Source: Pseudokineococcus marinus
Lineage (GTDB): Bacteria; Actinomycetota; Actinomycetes; Actinomycetales; Quadrisphaeraceae
Direction of reading: 5' to 3'
Length of the DNA stretch: 64,000 bases
NCBI RefSeq assembly: GCF_037482405.1
Contig: NZ_JBBHZZ010000004.1
Location: forward strand, 124,001-188,000
Translations under genes and position numbers: made by a program
The notes under the pieces: generated by a model
Told to the model about the DNA's origin: nothing
The model's database searches: none
The model's input: only the letters and a program-made list of their open reading frames with translations
In this document: one piece after another, positions 1-8,273 of the stretch
Position numbering within the stretch: the stretch's first letter is position 1
How the letters are laid out: each line of letters starts with the position of its first letter

Positions 1-2
1 AC

Positions 3-1547
3 GTCGTCGGGCGGCCCTGGGCCAGGGGTGAGGCCGCGCGGCTCGAGGAGGTCCGCCGGGGCGCCGTCGAGCAGCTCGCGGCGGCCCGCGTGGACGCCGG
101 CGCCCCCGGGGCGGCCGTGCCCGACCTCGAGGCCCACGTCCGCGCGCACCCGCACCGCGAGGAGGGCTGGCGCCTGCTGGCGCTGGCGCTCTACCGCGAC
201 GGCCGGCAGGGCGACGCGCTCGCCGCCTTGCGGCGGGCGCGGTCCGTGCTCGCGGACGACCTCGGCGTGGACCCTTCCCCCGCCCTCGCGCGCCTCGAGC
301 GCGACGTCCTGCAGCACGAGGCCGGCGGCCCGACGCTGGCGGACGGCGCCGCCGCGGCGTGGGACCGGACCGCGGCGGCGTACGGGCTCGCCGTCGGCCC
401 GGCCTCCCGGGCGCGCCTGCGCGCGACGGGCGAGCTGCTGCGCGTGCTGGCGACGACGGGCGGGCCCGGGCTGGTCGCGGCACGCCGGGAGCGCTCCGCG
501 CTGGTGGACGCCGCCCAGGCCACCGGCGACGCCCTGCTCCTCGCGCGGCTCGTCGGCGAGCACGACGTCCCGGCCCTGTGGACGCGCCCCGACGACCCGG
601 GCCAGGCCCAGCGCCTCGTCGACCTCGCCGAGCGGGCGCTGGCCGACGTCGGGCCGGGCGCGCCGCCGGCGCTGCGGGGCCGGCTGCTGGCGACGGTCGC
701 GGTCGAGACGCGCGGTGCCGGCGGCGCCGTCGCGGCCCGCGGCGCGGAGGCCGCCCGCGAGGCCGAGGCCCTGGCGCGAGGCCTCGGCGACCCGGGCCTG
801 CTCGTGCACGCCCTCACCGGCGCCCACCTGCACGCCTTCGACCGCGCCGGTCTCGCGCGCCGCCGCGCCGAGGTCGGGGCCGAGCTCGTCCGCGTCTCCG
901 CGCGGCACGACCTCGTGGCGCACGAGGTGCTCGGCCACCTCGTCCTCCTGCAGGCGCGGTGCGCCGTCGGTGACGTCGAGGGCGCCGACGCCGCCGCGGC
1001 GTCCGCCGACGACCTCGGCGTGCGCTCCGAGGCTCCCCTCGTCGGCGTCTTCACCCGCTGGTACCGCGCGGTCCGCGCGTCGCTGGTCGGCGAGCCGGCC
1101 GACGCCGTCGAGGCGCTCGCGCGCGAGGCCTCCTCCGCGACACCGGGGGACGCGATGCCCGGCGTCGTCGCGGGCCTGCTGCCGATGGCCGTCCTCGGCG
1201 CGCGGGTGCGGGGCGGCGACCTCGACCTCGACCCGGACGGCTGGGCCGACCTCGACCCCGGGCCCTACGGCCCCTGGCTGCGGCCGTGGGCGCTGCTCGC
1301 GACCGGGCGGCGGCGCGAGGCCGCCCGGGAGCTGGCCCGCACGCCCGACCCGCTGCCCGGTCACCTGCTCGAGGCGCAGTGGGCGCTGGCCGGTGAGGCG
1401 GCGCTCGTCCTCGGTGACGCCCGCACGGCCGCCCGGGCCCGCGCAGCGCTGGCCCCCGCCGTCGGCGAGGTCGCCGGGGCGGGCAGCGGGATGCTCGCCG
1501 TCGGCCCGGTCGACGACCTCCTGCGGCGCCTCGACGCCGCGCGGTGA
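3..1547 (+). CDS. AfsR/SARP-type BTAD regulator, 5' end outside window
   Basis: Partial gene: the frame is open from the first bases of the window and no start is visible, so the N-terminal part, including any winged-helix DNA-binding domain, lies upstream. The first ~85 visible residues match a bacterial transcriptional activator domain (PWARGEAARLEEVR, then the RALALYRDGRQGDALAALRR and DLGVDPSPALARLERDVL helices). The remaining ~420 residues are Ala/Arg/Leu-rich helices that look TPR-like, without an NB-ARC P-loop. SARP/AfsR proteins activate secondary-metabolite or stress genes; the target cannot be inferred. 514 residues are visible. The next gene is on the opposite strand. Confidence 0.8.
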   Translation, partial: VVGRPWARGEAARLEEVRRGAVEQLAAARVDAGAPGAAVPDLEAHVRAHPHREEGWRLLALALYRDGRQGDALAALRRARSVLADDLGVDPSPALARLERDVLQHEAGGPTLADGAAAAWDRTAAAYGLAVGPASRARLRATGELLRVLATTGGPGLVAARRERSALVDAAQATGDALLLARLVGEHDVPALWTRPDDPGQAQRLVDLAERALADVGPGAPPALRGRLLATVAVETRGAGGAVAARGAEAAREAEALARGLGDPGLLVHALTGAHLHAFDRAGLARRRAEVGAELVRVSARHDLVAHEVLGHLVLLQARCAVGDVEGADAAAASADDLGVRSEAPLVGVFTRWYRAVRASLVGEPADAVEALAREASSATPGDAMPGVVAGLLPMAVLGARVRGGDLDLDPDGWADLDPGPYGPWLRPWALLATGRRREAARELARTPDPLPGHLLEAQWALAGEAALVLGDARTAARARAALAPAVGEVAGAGSGMLAVGPVDDLLRRLDAAR

Positions 1548-1637
1548 CGCCGGCCGCGGACCTCGCGGGTCGGCGCGCGGAGCGCCGACGACGAGGGCGG
1601 ACTTCGCGGGCCGACGCGCCGTTGTCCGACGACGAGG

Positions 1638-1684
1638 GCGGACTTCGAGGGCCAGCACACGGCGTGGCGCCCGGCGAAGTCCGC
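1638..1684. repeat. Intergenic palindromic repeat, copy A
   Basis: Perfect 10-bp inverted repeat GCGGACTTCG (1638-1647) / CGAAGTCCGC (1675-1684) with a GGGCC-x-ACGGCG-type centre. Degenerate extra left arms lie just upstream (around 1561-1610). A close relative with the same arms and a similar centre occurs at 52783-52829. It lies between two convergent genes, so it may also act as a transcript end. Confidence 0.6.
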
Positions 1685-1758
1685 ACCGGCCCGAGGCCGA
1701 CGGCGCACCCCTCGGGATCCGCGCTCGTGGTCCGCGCGCGACCTGCTCCGGCGGAGCG

Positions 1759-2592
1759 TCAGGCCTGCTGCTCGGCGGTGCACCACCACGTCGTGCGGCC
1801 GCCGACCTGGCCCGTCGCCATGTCCGCACCGCACCGCGGGCAGTGCTGCCCCTTCTTCCGGGCGCCGATGACCTCGCCCGTGTGGACGCCGCCGTGGCGG
1901 ATGGCCGCTCGGGTCGCGGCGCGCAGCGCCCGGTGCAGGTCGGTGAGCTCGTCGACCGAGAGGTCGCCGGCCGGGCGGTGCGGGTCCTGCCGCGCCTGCC
2001 ACAGCGTCTCGTCGGCGAGGAGGTTGCCGACGCCGGCGAGAGCGGACTGGTCGAGCAGACGCGCCTTGAGGGGCGCCGTCCCTCGCCCGACGCGCTGGCG
2101 GAACTCCGCGGCGCCGATCTCGCCCGCGTCCGGCCCGAGGTCGTCGAGCGACGGGTCGAGCCGCACCCGGCCGAGCCGTCGCTTGTCGAAGAGCCGCAGC
2201 GAGCCGCCGTCCTCGAAGACGAGCGTGAAGCGGTACCACTCGGGCCTGGCCACGGCCTCGTCGGTGCCGTCGACGCCGCGCACGGGGTCACCGCCGTGGA
2301 CGGTGCCGCCGTCGCCGGTCCGGACGATGATCCGACCGCTCATGCCGAGGTGGAGGCCCAGACGCGGGCCGTCGTCGCCGCGGCCGTCGTCGCCGGACGT
2401 GTCGCACCACATCGTCTTGCCCCGCCGGTGCGCCGCCGTCAGGCGCCGCCCGACGAGGGCCTCGCGGACCTCGCCCGGCACGTGGGGCCGGCAGACCCAG
2501 TCGTCGGCGTCGTCGACGTCGACGATCGTCCGACCGAGCGCGGCCTCGGCGATCGTGGAGCGGGCCAGCTCGACCTCGGGCAGCTCGGGCAC
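1759..2592 (-). CDS. Fpg/Nei family DNA glycosylase/AP lyase
   Basis: Base-excision repair glycosylase of the formamidopyrimidine/endonuclease VIII family. The GTG start gives MPELPEVE, whose Pro2 and Glu3 are the Schiff-base nucleophile and catalytic acid of the family. At 277 aa it has the usual length. The C-terminal zinc finger reads CPRC, 16 residues, then C-T-A-E, so three of four cysteine ligands are present and the fourth position is Glu. This could be a degenerate finger or one with altered zinc binding. Sequence alone does not separate 8-oxoG-specific Fpg from Nei. Confidence 0.88.
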   Translation of the reverse strand: MPELPEVELARSTIAEAALGRTIVDVDDADDWVCRPHVPGEVREALVGRRLTAAHRRGKTMWCDTSGDDGRGDDGPRLGLHLGMSGRIIVRTGDGGTVHGGDPVRGVDGTDEAVARPEWYRFTLVFEDGGSLRLFDKRRLGRVRLDPSLDDLGPDAGEIGAAEFRQRVGRGTAPLKARLLDQSALAGVGNLLADETLWQARQDPHRPAGDLSVDELTDLHRALRAATRAAIRHGGVHTGEVIGARKKGQHCPRCGADMATGQVGGRTTWWCTAEQQA

Positions 2593-2634
2593 CCGGTCAG
2601 GCTAGGTCGGCGGCCTCGCGCCGGCGCGGCGGTC

Positions 2635-2883
2635 CTACCGCCCGCGCCGGAGCCGCCGGTTCTTCACGACGGCCCACGCCAGCCCACCGGCGACCACCAC
2701 CGCGCAGGCCAGGACCGCCCACGAGGCGGCCGATCGCGCGCCCGCGCCCACGGGCAGCCCCATCACCAGCAGGAGCGCCAGGCCCGCGACCAGGGCCGCC
2801 CGTCGCACGACGGCGATCGGGTGGCGGCGCGGCAGCACCGGGTCCCAGCTGCCGGGGCCGCGGTCCTCGTGGTCGGTGGGCAC
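2635..2883 (-). CDS. Small two-TM membrane protein
   Basis: 82-aa hypothetical protein. I chose the GTG at 2883 over an upstream in-frame start because the upstream extension is Pro/Arg-rich and the protein then opens with a polar segment (PTDHEDRG). A His-Pro linker is followed by two hydrophobic helices (around residues 27-46 and 53-72) and a basic tail KNRRLRRGR, which suggests the C-terminus is cytoplasmic. No family recognised. It lies between the SDR at 2960 and the Fpg-like gene, on the same strand as both. Confidence 0.55.
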   Translation of the reverse strand: MPTDHEDRGPGSWDPVLPRRHPIAVVRRAALVAGLALLLVMGLPVGAGARSAASWAVLACAVVVAGGLAWAVVKNRRLRRGR

Positions 2884-2959
2884 CGCTCGAGGGTAGGAGC
2901 TCCCGGGCGTGAGGGGCCGCGCCACCCGCCCCGGGCCCCGGGGCGGGTGGCGCGCCGGG

Positions 2960-3718
2960 TCAGGCGACCGCCCCGAGGAGGAAGCCGCCGTCGGCGACGA
3001 TCTCCCCGCCGGTCGAGAAGGTGGCGTCGGCGGCGGCGAAGAGCACGTAGCGGCCGATCTCCTCCACGCTCGCCTGGCGGGGAATGGGGAAGCCGTCGAC
3101 GGGCACGAGCTCCTCGCCGGTGACCGGGTCGTGGGCGAGCGGGGTGTCGATGATGCCGGGGTAGACGCCGTTGACGCGGACGCCGTCGCGGGCGAGCTCC
3201 TTGGCCATCGTCGCCGTCATGCCGCGCACGGCCCACTTGCTCGTGGAGTAGGCGATGAGACCGGGGGCCGGCGCGAGGGCGGAGATCGACCCGACGTTGA
3301 CGACCGAGCCGCCGCCCGCACGTCGCATCGAGGGCAGCACGGCCCGGACGCCGTGCAGGGCGCCGAGCAGGTTGGTCTCCAGGACGGCGCGGAACTGCTC
3401 GACGCCGATGCTCTCGGTCGTCCCGGGGACGAGGCGGGCGGCGTTGTTGACGAGCACGGTGACGGGGCGGCCGAAGCGCTCCTCCGCGGCGCCGACGGCC
3501 GCCCCCCAGCTGGTGGGGTCGGTGACGTCGAGGGGCAGGGCGACGGCGTGCTCGGGGCCGGTCTCCTCGAGGAGTTCGGCGAGGGCGTCGGGCGTGCGGG
3601 CCGTGGCGGCGACGTCCGAGCCCGCCGCGACGAACTGGCGGACGAGGCTGCGGCCGAGGGCGCCGGCGGAGCCGGTGACGAGGACGGTGGTGCCGGCGAA
3701 GCGGTCGGTGGTGCTCAT
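2960..3718 (-). CDS. SDR family oxidoreductase
   Basis: Classical short-chain dehydrogenase of 252 aa. The cofactor motif is TGSAGALG near residue 15, NNAA follows mid-protein, and the catalytic set ends in YSTSK; the C-terminus has the usual GGEIVADGG loop. The substrate is unknown. The ATG at 3718 follows AGGAGAGCC, a good ribosome-binding site. It lies about 110 bp downstream of the SDR at 3829 and on the same strand, so the two may be co-transcribed under the TetR regulator at 4822. Confidence 0.85.
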   Translation of the reverse strand: MSTTDRFAGTTVLVTGSAGALGRSLVRQFVAAGSDVAATARTPDALAELLEETGPEHAVALPLDVTDPTSWGAAVGAAEERFGRPVTVLVNNAARLVPGTTESIGVEQFRAVLETNLLGALHGVRAVLPSMRRAGGGSVVNVGSISALAPAPGLIAYSTSKWAVRGMTATMAKELARDGVRVNGVYPGIIDTPLAHDPVTGEELVPVDGFPIPRQASVEEIGRYVLFAAADATFSTGGEIVADGGFLLGAVA

Positions 3719-3828
3719 GGCGGCTCTCCTGGTGGTCGGTGCGGGTGGGTGACGACGTGCGGGGACGGGGGCGACCGTCAGCGCGCGCGGTGGGCCGAGC
3801 GGGCACCCGGCGTGCGGGCCCGGTGCGC

Positions 3829-4683
3829 CTACGCGGCGACCGGTCGCCCGAGGACGTCGTCGGCGTCGGTGCTGAGGGCGATGTCGCGGTGGGCGTCCAT
3901 GTCGAGCAGCCGCTGCTGCAGGACGGCGCGGATCGTCGCGTCGGCGTCGGACCCGAGCGCCTGGCGCCGCGGGGGGTCGGCGAGCTCGGCGACGCGGACC
4001 ATGGCCGCGGCCATCCTGCGCGGGTCCCCCGGCATCGCCTCCAGCGGCAGGCCCGGTCCGCGGACGAGCTCGGCCGCCGGGGTGCCGGCGTAGGCGGCCA
4101 GGGCGGGGGCGACGTCGGCGGACGCGCCGCCGAAGCCGGTGCGGGCCATCCCCGGCTCGACGAGGGTGGTCAGGATCCCGAAGGGCGCGAGCTCGGGCGC
4201 CAGGGCCTCGAAGAAGCCCTCCACCGCCCACTTGCTCGCGTGGTAGGCCGACATGCCGGGGAAGGCCGTCTGCCCGCCCATGCTGGAGACCTGGAGGACG
4301 CGCCCGCCGCCCTGCCGGCGCAGGTGCGGCACGGCCGCCCGCACGAGGGCGATCGACCCGGTGACGTTGGTGGCGAGCTGCCGCTCGACCTGCGCGTCGG
4401 AAAGCTCCTCGGCGGCGCCGAAGAGGCCGTACCCGGCGTTGGAGACGACGACGTCGACGCGGCCGAGGTCGGCGAAGGCCTGGTCGACGACCTCGCGGAC
4501 CCGTGCGGTGTCCGTGACGTCCAGGGCCCGCTTCCACAGCCGGTCGCCGTGGCGCGCGGCGAGGTCGTCGAGGCGGGAGGGGTCGCGCAGGGTGCCGGCG
4601 ACGGTGTCGCCGCGCTCGAGCAGCAGCTCGGTCAGGTGCCGGCCGAAGCCGCTGGAGGTGCCGGTGATGAGCCAGGTGGTCAT
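3829..4683 (-). CDS. SDR family oxidoreductase (TetR-linked)
   Basis: 284-aa short-chain dehydrogenase with TGTSSGFG cofactor loop, SNAGYG, a Ser-rich SSMGG strand and catalytic YHASK. The C-terminus is long (ATIRAVLQQRLLDMDAHRDI), typical of the SDR subgroup that includes retinol/steroid-like dehydrogenases. It is divergent from the TetR gene at 4822. The 138-bp gap between them holds a split inverted repeat (4743-4812), so repression by that TetR protein is likely. Substrate unknown. Confidence 0.87.
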   Translation of the reverse strand: MTTWLITGTSSGFGRHLTELLLERGDTVAGTLRDPSRLDDLAARHGDRLWKRALDVTDTARVREVVDQAFADLGRVDVVVSNAGYGLFGAAEELSDAQVERQLATNVTGSIALVRAAVPHLRRQGGGRVLQVSSMGGQTAFPGMSAYHASKWAVEGFFEALAPELAPFGILTTLVEPGMARTGFGGASADVAPALAAYAGTPAAELVRGPGLPLEAMPGDPRRMAAAMVRVAELADPPRRQALGSDADATIRAVLQQRLLDMDAHRDIALSTDADDVLGRPVAA

Positions 4684-4742
4684 GGCTGACCGCCCTTCCG
4701 TGAGGAGGTGGGGACGCAGGCAGCTGGTCGGTTCCCCAGCGA

Positions 4743-4812
4743 GGTAAGTAACTAACCGGATGCATTCGTACACCCCCGCCGAACGCTGGTCAACATCCAG
4801 ATGGTTACTTAC
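4743..4812. promoter_or_regulatory. Probable TetR operator arms
   Basis: GTAAGTAAC at 4744-4752 and its exact reverse complement GTTACTTAC at 4804-4812, 51 bp apart. They sit in the divergent gap between the SDR (start 4683) and tetR (start 4822), the right arm 9 bp before the tetR ATG. Sites like these usually bind the divergently encoded TetR dimer. Confidence 0.55.
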
Positions 4813-4821
4813 GCTGGGCGC

Positions 4822-5430
4822 ATGCCACCCGACGCCACGGACACGAAGCGGCGCCTCCTGCGGGCCGCGGTCGAGGAGTTCGCCCGCCACGGCCTCGCCG
4901 GCGCCCGGGTCGACCGGATCGCCGAGGCGGCGGCGGCCAACAAGCGGTCGATCTACATGCACTTCGGGTCGAAGGAGGAGCTCTTCGACAGGGCCGTCGC
5001 CGACAGCATGCTCGAGCTGGCGCAGTCGCTGACCCTCGACGACGGCGACCTCCCCCGCTACGCCGGCGACATGTTCGACCGGCTGCAGCGCTGGCCCCAC
5101 GTCACGCGGCTGTACCACTGGGCCGCGCTCGAGCGGGAGCAGCCCTTCGAGCCCGAGGTCGCCGGGTACCGCCGGCGGGTGGAGGCCATCGCGGCCGCCC
5201 AGGCGGCCGGCGAGGTCCGCGACGACGTCCCCGCGGCCGACCTCATGGCGATGGTCATCGCCGTCGTCATCAGCTGGGACAGCGCCGCGTGGTCCCTCCG
5301 GGAGCTGCAGGCCGAGCACGGCTCCCCGGACGCCGCCGCCCGCCGCGCAGCCGTCGTCAGCGCCGTGGCCGGCCTCACCCGACCCCCCGGGCCGTCCCCG
5401 GCCCTCCACGAGCCGCGCAGCAGCCGGTAG
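4822..5430 (+). CDS. TetR/AcrR family regulator
   Basis: 202-aa repressor. The N-terminal helix-turn-helix reads KRRLLRAAVEEFARHG ... RIAEAAAANKRSIYMHFGSKEELF, the TetR_N pattern. The C-terminal ligand-binding half has Trp/Tyr-rich helices (RLYHWAALEREQP). The ATG at 4822 starts just before the TDTKRRLL helix; an upstream ATG at 4801 would overlap the right operator arm and is less likely. It probably controls the divergent SDR at 3829. Ligand unknown. Confidence 0.87.
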   Translation: MPPDATDTKRRLLRAAVEEFARHGLAGARVDRIAEAAAANKRSIYMHFGSKEELFDRAVADSMLELAQSLTLDDGDLPRYAGDMFDRLQRWPHVTRLYHWAALEREQPFEPEVAGYRRRVEAIAAAQAAGEVRDDVPAADLMAMVIAVVISWDSAAWSLRELQAEHGSPDAAARRAAVVSAVAGLTRPPGPSPALHEPRSSR

Positions 5431-5516
5431 CTCCTCTAACCGACGTCCGGCGACACGCTCGTCCGGGAGGCCGTCCGGGCCGACGTGCGCGGCGCCCAGC
5501 CGGCGGGGCCGCCGCC

Positions 5517-5570
5517 GCGGTGCTGCCCGGGTGCCGGCCGCGGCGGCTCGACCGCCGCGGGCAGCACCGC
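5517..5570. terminator. Bidirectional hairpin terminator
   Basis: A 13-bp perfect stem, GCGGTGCTGCCCG (5517-5529) with CGGGCAGCACCGC (5558-5570). A second inner GC-rich stem can form in the 28-nt loop. It lies between the convergent tetR gene and the F420-reductase-like gene. There is no U-tract, as is common in actinobacteria. Confidence 0.6.
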
Positions 5571-5574
5571 GTCG

Positions 5575-6267
5575 TCACCCGCCGGGCCGCGTCGCCCGGC
5601 GCAGGTCGCGCTCCAGCTCCTGCCGGCCCCGCCCGTCGACGTGGTGGTGCCACATCGGCGTCCCGGGGGCGCTGCGCCACGACTCGCTCAACGGGCTGTT
5701 GTCGACGGCGTCGAAGCCGAGGTCGTCGTACAGGCGCGTGACGACCTCCACCGCCTCCGGGGAGTCGCTGGAGACGACCAGGGCCTTCCGGTGGGGTGCG
5801 CCCGCCGGTCGGGCCAGCCGGAGGAGGCCCGGCAGCGCGTCGCTCGGCACGCGCACCGGGTGGCGACCGTGGAACTGGACGTGCGTGAACGCCTTGACCA
5901 CGGCCGACGCGGGCAGCTGCCCCTGCCGGAGCTCGTGCACCGTCGCGCGGCCCGACTCGACCTCGGCGATGACGCCGTCGCGCCACGCCATGTAGTTGTT
6001 GGTGTCGACCACGACCTTCCCCGCGAGCTGCTCGACGGGCAGCCGGGCACCGGGGGCGTACGGGAAGGCGAGGACGGCGACGTCGGCCAGGGCCGCGGCC
6101 TCCTCGGCGCCGGCCGCCCGCGCCCGGGGCCCCAGGTCGGAGACGAGGTCCCGCAGCGTCTCCGGGCCCCGTGAGTTCGCCAGGACGACGTCGCAGCCGG
6201 CCGTGACCGCCGCCCGGGCGAGCGTGCTCCCCGCCTGGCCCGTCCCGAGGATGCCGAGGGTGGTCAT
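5575..6267 (-). CDS. NADPH-dependent F420 reductase-like oxidoreductase
   Basis: 230-aa protein with an N-terminal Rossmann fold (GILGTGQAGSTLARA) of the Fno/pyrroline-5-carboxylate-reductase-like group. ANSRGPETL follows the second strand, which fits NADP preference, and FPYAPG and VVVDTNNYMAWRDG are typical of the NAD(P)-binding F420-dependent family. Family members shuttle hydride between NADPH and F420; whether this paralogue uses F420 is an inference. Its ATG overlaps the stop of the MFS gene by 4 bp, making it the last gene of the SDR-MFS-reductase operon. Confidence 0.75.
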   Translation of the reverse strand: MTTLGILGTGQAGSTLARAAVTAGCDVVLANSRGPETLRDLVSDLGPRARAAGAEEAAALADVAVLAFPYAPGARLPVEQLAGKVVVDTNNYMAWRDGVIAEVESGRATVHELRQGQLPASAVVKAFTHVQFHGRHPVRVPSDALPGLLRLARPAGAPHRKALVVSSDSPEAVEVVTRLYDDLGFDAVDNSPLSESWRSAPGTPMWHHHVDGRGRQELERDLRRATRPGG

Positions 6268-7454
6268 GCGTCGCCCCTGCGGCGCAGGCCGGTCAGCAGC
6301 ACCCCGCCGAGGACCACCACGATGCCGCCCACCAGCAGCGGGGCGCTGGGGGCCACGGCGTCGACCAGCAGCCCCCCGACGACGCCGCCGACGGCGATGC
6401 CGACGTTGCAGACCGTGACGACGAGCCCTCCGATCTGCTCGAGGCGGTGCGGCCGGGTGCGGGCGCCCCACGTGAGCACCGCCGTCGGCACGCCGCCGAA
6501 GCCGAGCCCCCACAGCGTCACGCCGGCGACGAGGCCGACCACCGAGCCGCCGGCGCTGTGGACGACGAGCATCCCGGCGCCCGCCAGGGCGGGGAAGGCG
6601 AGGAGACCGGTCCGGAGCGTCCGGTCGAGCAGGGGACCGCTCAGCGCGGTGCCCAGGACGCCGGCGACGCCGAAGACGAGCATCAGCGCGGCGATCCCGC
6701 CGGCGCCGACGGCGGACAGGCTCTCCACGGCGGGCCGGACGTACGTGAAGCCGCTGAAGTGACCGCCGAAGACCAGCAGGACGGCCAGCAGGCCCAGCAG
6801 CACGACGCCGGAGCGCAGCGTCGCCCCCAGCGCCCCGAGCCCGCCGGTCACCGTGGGCGTGACACGCGGCAGGGTCGCCGCCTGGACGACCAGGGCGAGG
6901 GCGGCGACGCCGGCCCCGAGCCAGAAGACACCGCGCCAGCCCCACACCTCCCCCAGCCACGAGCCCAGCGGGACGGCGACGACGGTGGCGAGCGCGACGC
7001 CGGAGTTGATGACGGTGAGGGCGCGCCCGAGGTGGTCGGCCGGCACGAGGCGCGCGGCCATGGCGGCCGCCATGGCCCAGAAGCCGCCGAGGGCCACGCC
7101 GAGGAGCAGTCGGGCGACCAGCAGCACGGCCAAGGTCGGCGCGAGGGCGACGACGACGCTCGAGGCGGCGGCCAGGGCCGTCAGGCCGGTCATCACACGG
7201 CGTCGGTCGGCCCGCGGCAGCACGGCGGACAGGAGCAGGGCGGACAGCACCGCGGCCGCGGCGGTGACGGTGACGCTCTGGCCCGCTGCGCCCGTCGAGA
7301 CCCCGAGGTCCTCGGCGATGCGCGGCAGCAGGCTGGCGGGCAGGAACTCGGCCATGACGATGGCGAAGATGCCGAGCCCGAGGGAGACGACGGCGGCCCA
7401 CGACGCCGCCCGGGGCGTCGGCAGAGCCTGCGGGACGCGCGTGGTGGTGCTCAC
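6264..7454 (-). CDS. MFS transporter, DHA1/AraJ-like exporter
   Basis: 396-aa major facilitator with about 12 hydrophobic helices. The N-terminal helix FAIVMAEFLPASLLP is characteristic of the DHA1 drug/sugar-efflux (AraJ/YdhP-like) group, and the 2-3 loop reads LPRADRRRVM. The GTG start overlaps the stop of the upstream SDR (GTGA), and its own stop overlaps the reductase ATG. Substrate unknown; export of a toxic compound handled by the neighbouring reductases is a reasonable inference. Confidence 0.85.
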   Translation of the reverse strand: MSTTTRVPQALPTPRAASWAAVVSLGLGIFAIVMAEFLPASLLPRIAEDLGVSTGAAGQSVTVTAAAAVLSALLLSAVLPRADRRRVMTGLTALAAASSVVVALAPTLAVLLVARLLLGVALGGFWAMAAAMAARLVPADHLGRALTVINSGVALATVVAVPLGSWLGEVWGWRGVFWLGAGVAALALVVQAATLPRVTPTVTGGLGALGATLRSGVVLLGLLAVLLVFGGHFSGFTYVRPAVESLSAVGAGGIAALMLVFGVAGVLGTALSGPLLDRTLRTGLLAFPALAGAGMLVVHSAGGSVVGLVAGVTLWGLGFGGVPTAVLTWGARTRPHRLEQIGGLVVTVCNVGIAVGGVVGGLLVDAVAPSAPLLVGGIVVVLGGVLLTGLRRRGDA

Positions 7455-8134
7455 CAGGCGAGCACCCCGGTCTCGTCGGAGAGGGTCCCGGTCGGGCCGT
7501 CCGGGCCCGAGGTGGCCAGGCGCACGACGACGCGGGCGCTCTCCCGCGGCGGTCGGCCGATCCCGAAGGCGGCGGTCATGTCGGTGGCCGTGGTGCCCGG
7601 CTCGACGGCGTTGAAGCGGACGCCGGGCTCGGCCTTCGCGTACTGCAGCGTCAGCATGCTGGCCGCCGCCTTCGACGCCGAGTACAGCGCCAGCGTCAGG
7701 TCGTGCTCGGGTCGCTCGGGGGTGGTCACCGCCCAGAACGACCCGGCGCTGCTGGAGACGGTGACGACGTGCGGGGCGTCCGACCGGCGCAGCAGGGGCA
7801 GCGCCGCCTGCGTCACCCGGACGACGCCGACGGCGTTGGTGTCGAAGGACCGCAGCGCGGCGTCGCCGTCGAGCCCGGTCTCCAGGACGCCCGCGTTGTG
7901 CACGAGGACGTCCAGGCGGCCCTCGGCGGCGTCGACCTCCGCCAGGGCGGCGGTCACCGACGCCTCGTCGGTGACGTCCAGCTGGACCGCCCTCGCACCC
8001 ACCTCGGCGGCGGCGCGCTCGCCGCGGACGAGGTCGCGCGCGCCGAGGTACACGACGTGCCCCAGCTCTACGAGCTGCCTCGCGGTCTCCAGCCCGATGC
8101 CCTTGGTGGCCCCGGTGATCAAGCTGATGGTCAT
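7451..8134 (-). CDS. SDR family oxidoreductase
   Basis: 227-aa short-chain dehydrogenase with TGATKGIG cofactor loop, HNAG, SSSAG and catalytic YSASK. The TKGIG variant and short C-terminus place it with carbonyl-reductase-like SDRs, like its relative at 11743. First gene of a three-gene overlapping operon with the MFS exporter and F420-reductase-like protein, and divergent from the XRE regulator at 8274. Confidence 0.86.
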   Translation of the reverse strand: MTISLITGATKGIGLETARQLVELGHVVYLGARDLVRGERAAAEVGARAVQLDVTDEASVTAALAEVDAAEGRLDVLVHNAGVLETGLDGDAALRSFDTNAVGVVRVTQAALPLLRRSDAPHVVTVSSSAGSFWAVTTPERPEHDLTLALYSASKAAASMLTLQYAKAEPGVRFNAVEPGTTATDMTAAFGIGRPPRESARVVVRLATSGPDGPTGTLSDETGVLAW

Positions 8135-8140
8135 GTGCTC

Positions 8141-8177
8141 CCTCTCGAGGATCCGGCCCGGTCGGGCCTCTCGAGGA
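8141..8177. promoter_or_regulatory. Direct repeats in divergent SDR/XRE promoter
   Basis: CCTCTCGAGGA occurs at 8141-8151 and again at 8167-8177. Each contains the palindrome CTCGAG, and the centres are 26 bp apart. They lie in the 139-bp gap between the leftward SDR operon and the rightward XRE regulator, so they are candidate sites for that regulator. Confidence 0.35.
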
Positions 8178-8273
8178 CGCTAGGAACGGGGGCGCGACCC
8201 ACCCAGAGCCCCGAGCAGCCGGGGGTGCGGCAGGACCCCCGCTGCGCACGCCCGACCGACCTACGCTCGTCGC

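Noticed and set aside
28..3123. Very long rightward frame (1031 codons) across the start of the window
   Set aside because: It overlaps the BTAD gene and the Fpg gene out of frame, is rich in Arg/Pro/Ala and has no domain; a by-product of high GC.
2960..4765. 601-codon leftward frame that could be read as one protein covering two SDRs
   Set aside because: Only its last 252 codons encode an SDR; the first part is the antisense-like frame of the neighbouring SDR gene, which has its own start and motifs.
5575..7401. 608-codon leftward frame joining the F420-reductase-like gene with upstream sequence
   Set aside because: The upstream part is an out-of-frame reading of the MFS gene; the real start is the ATG at 6267.
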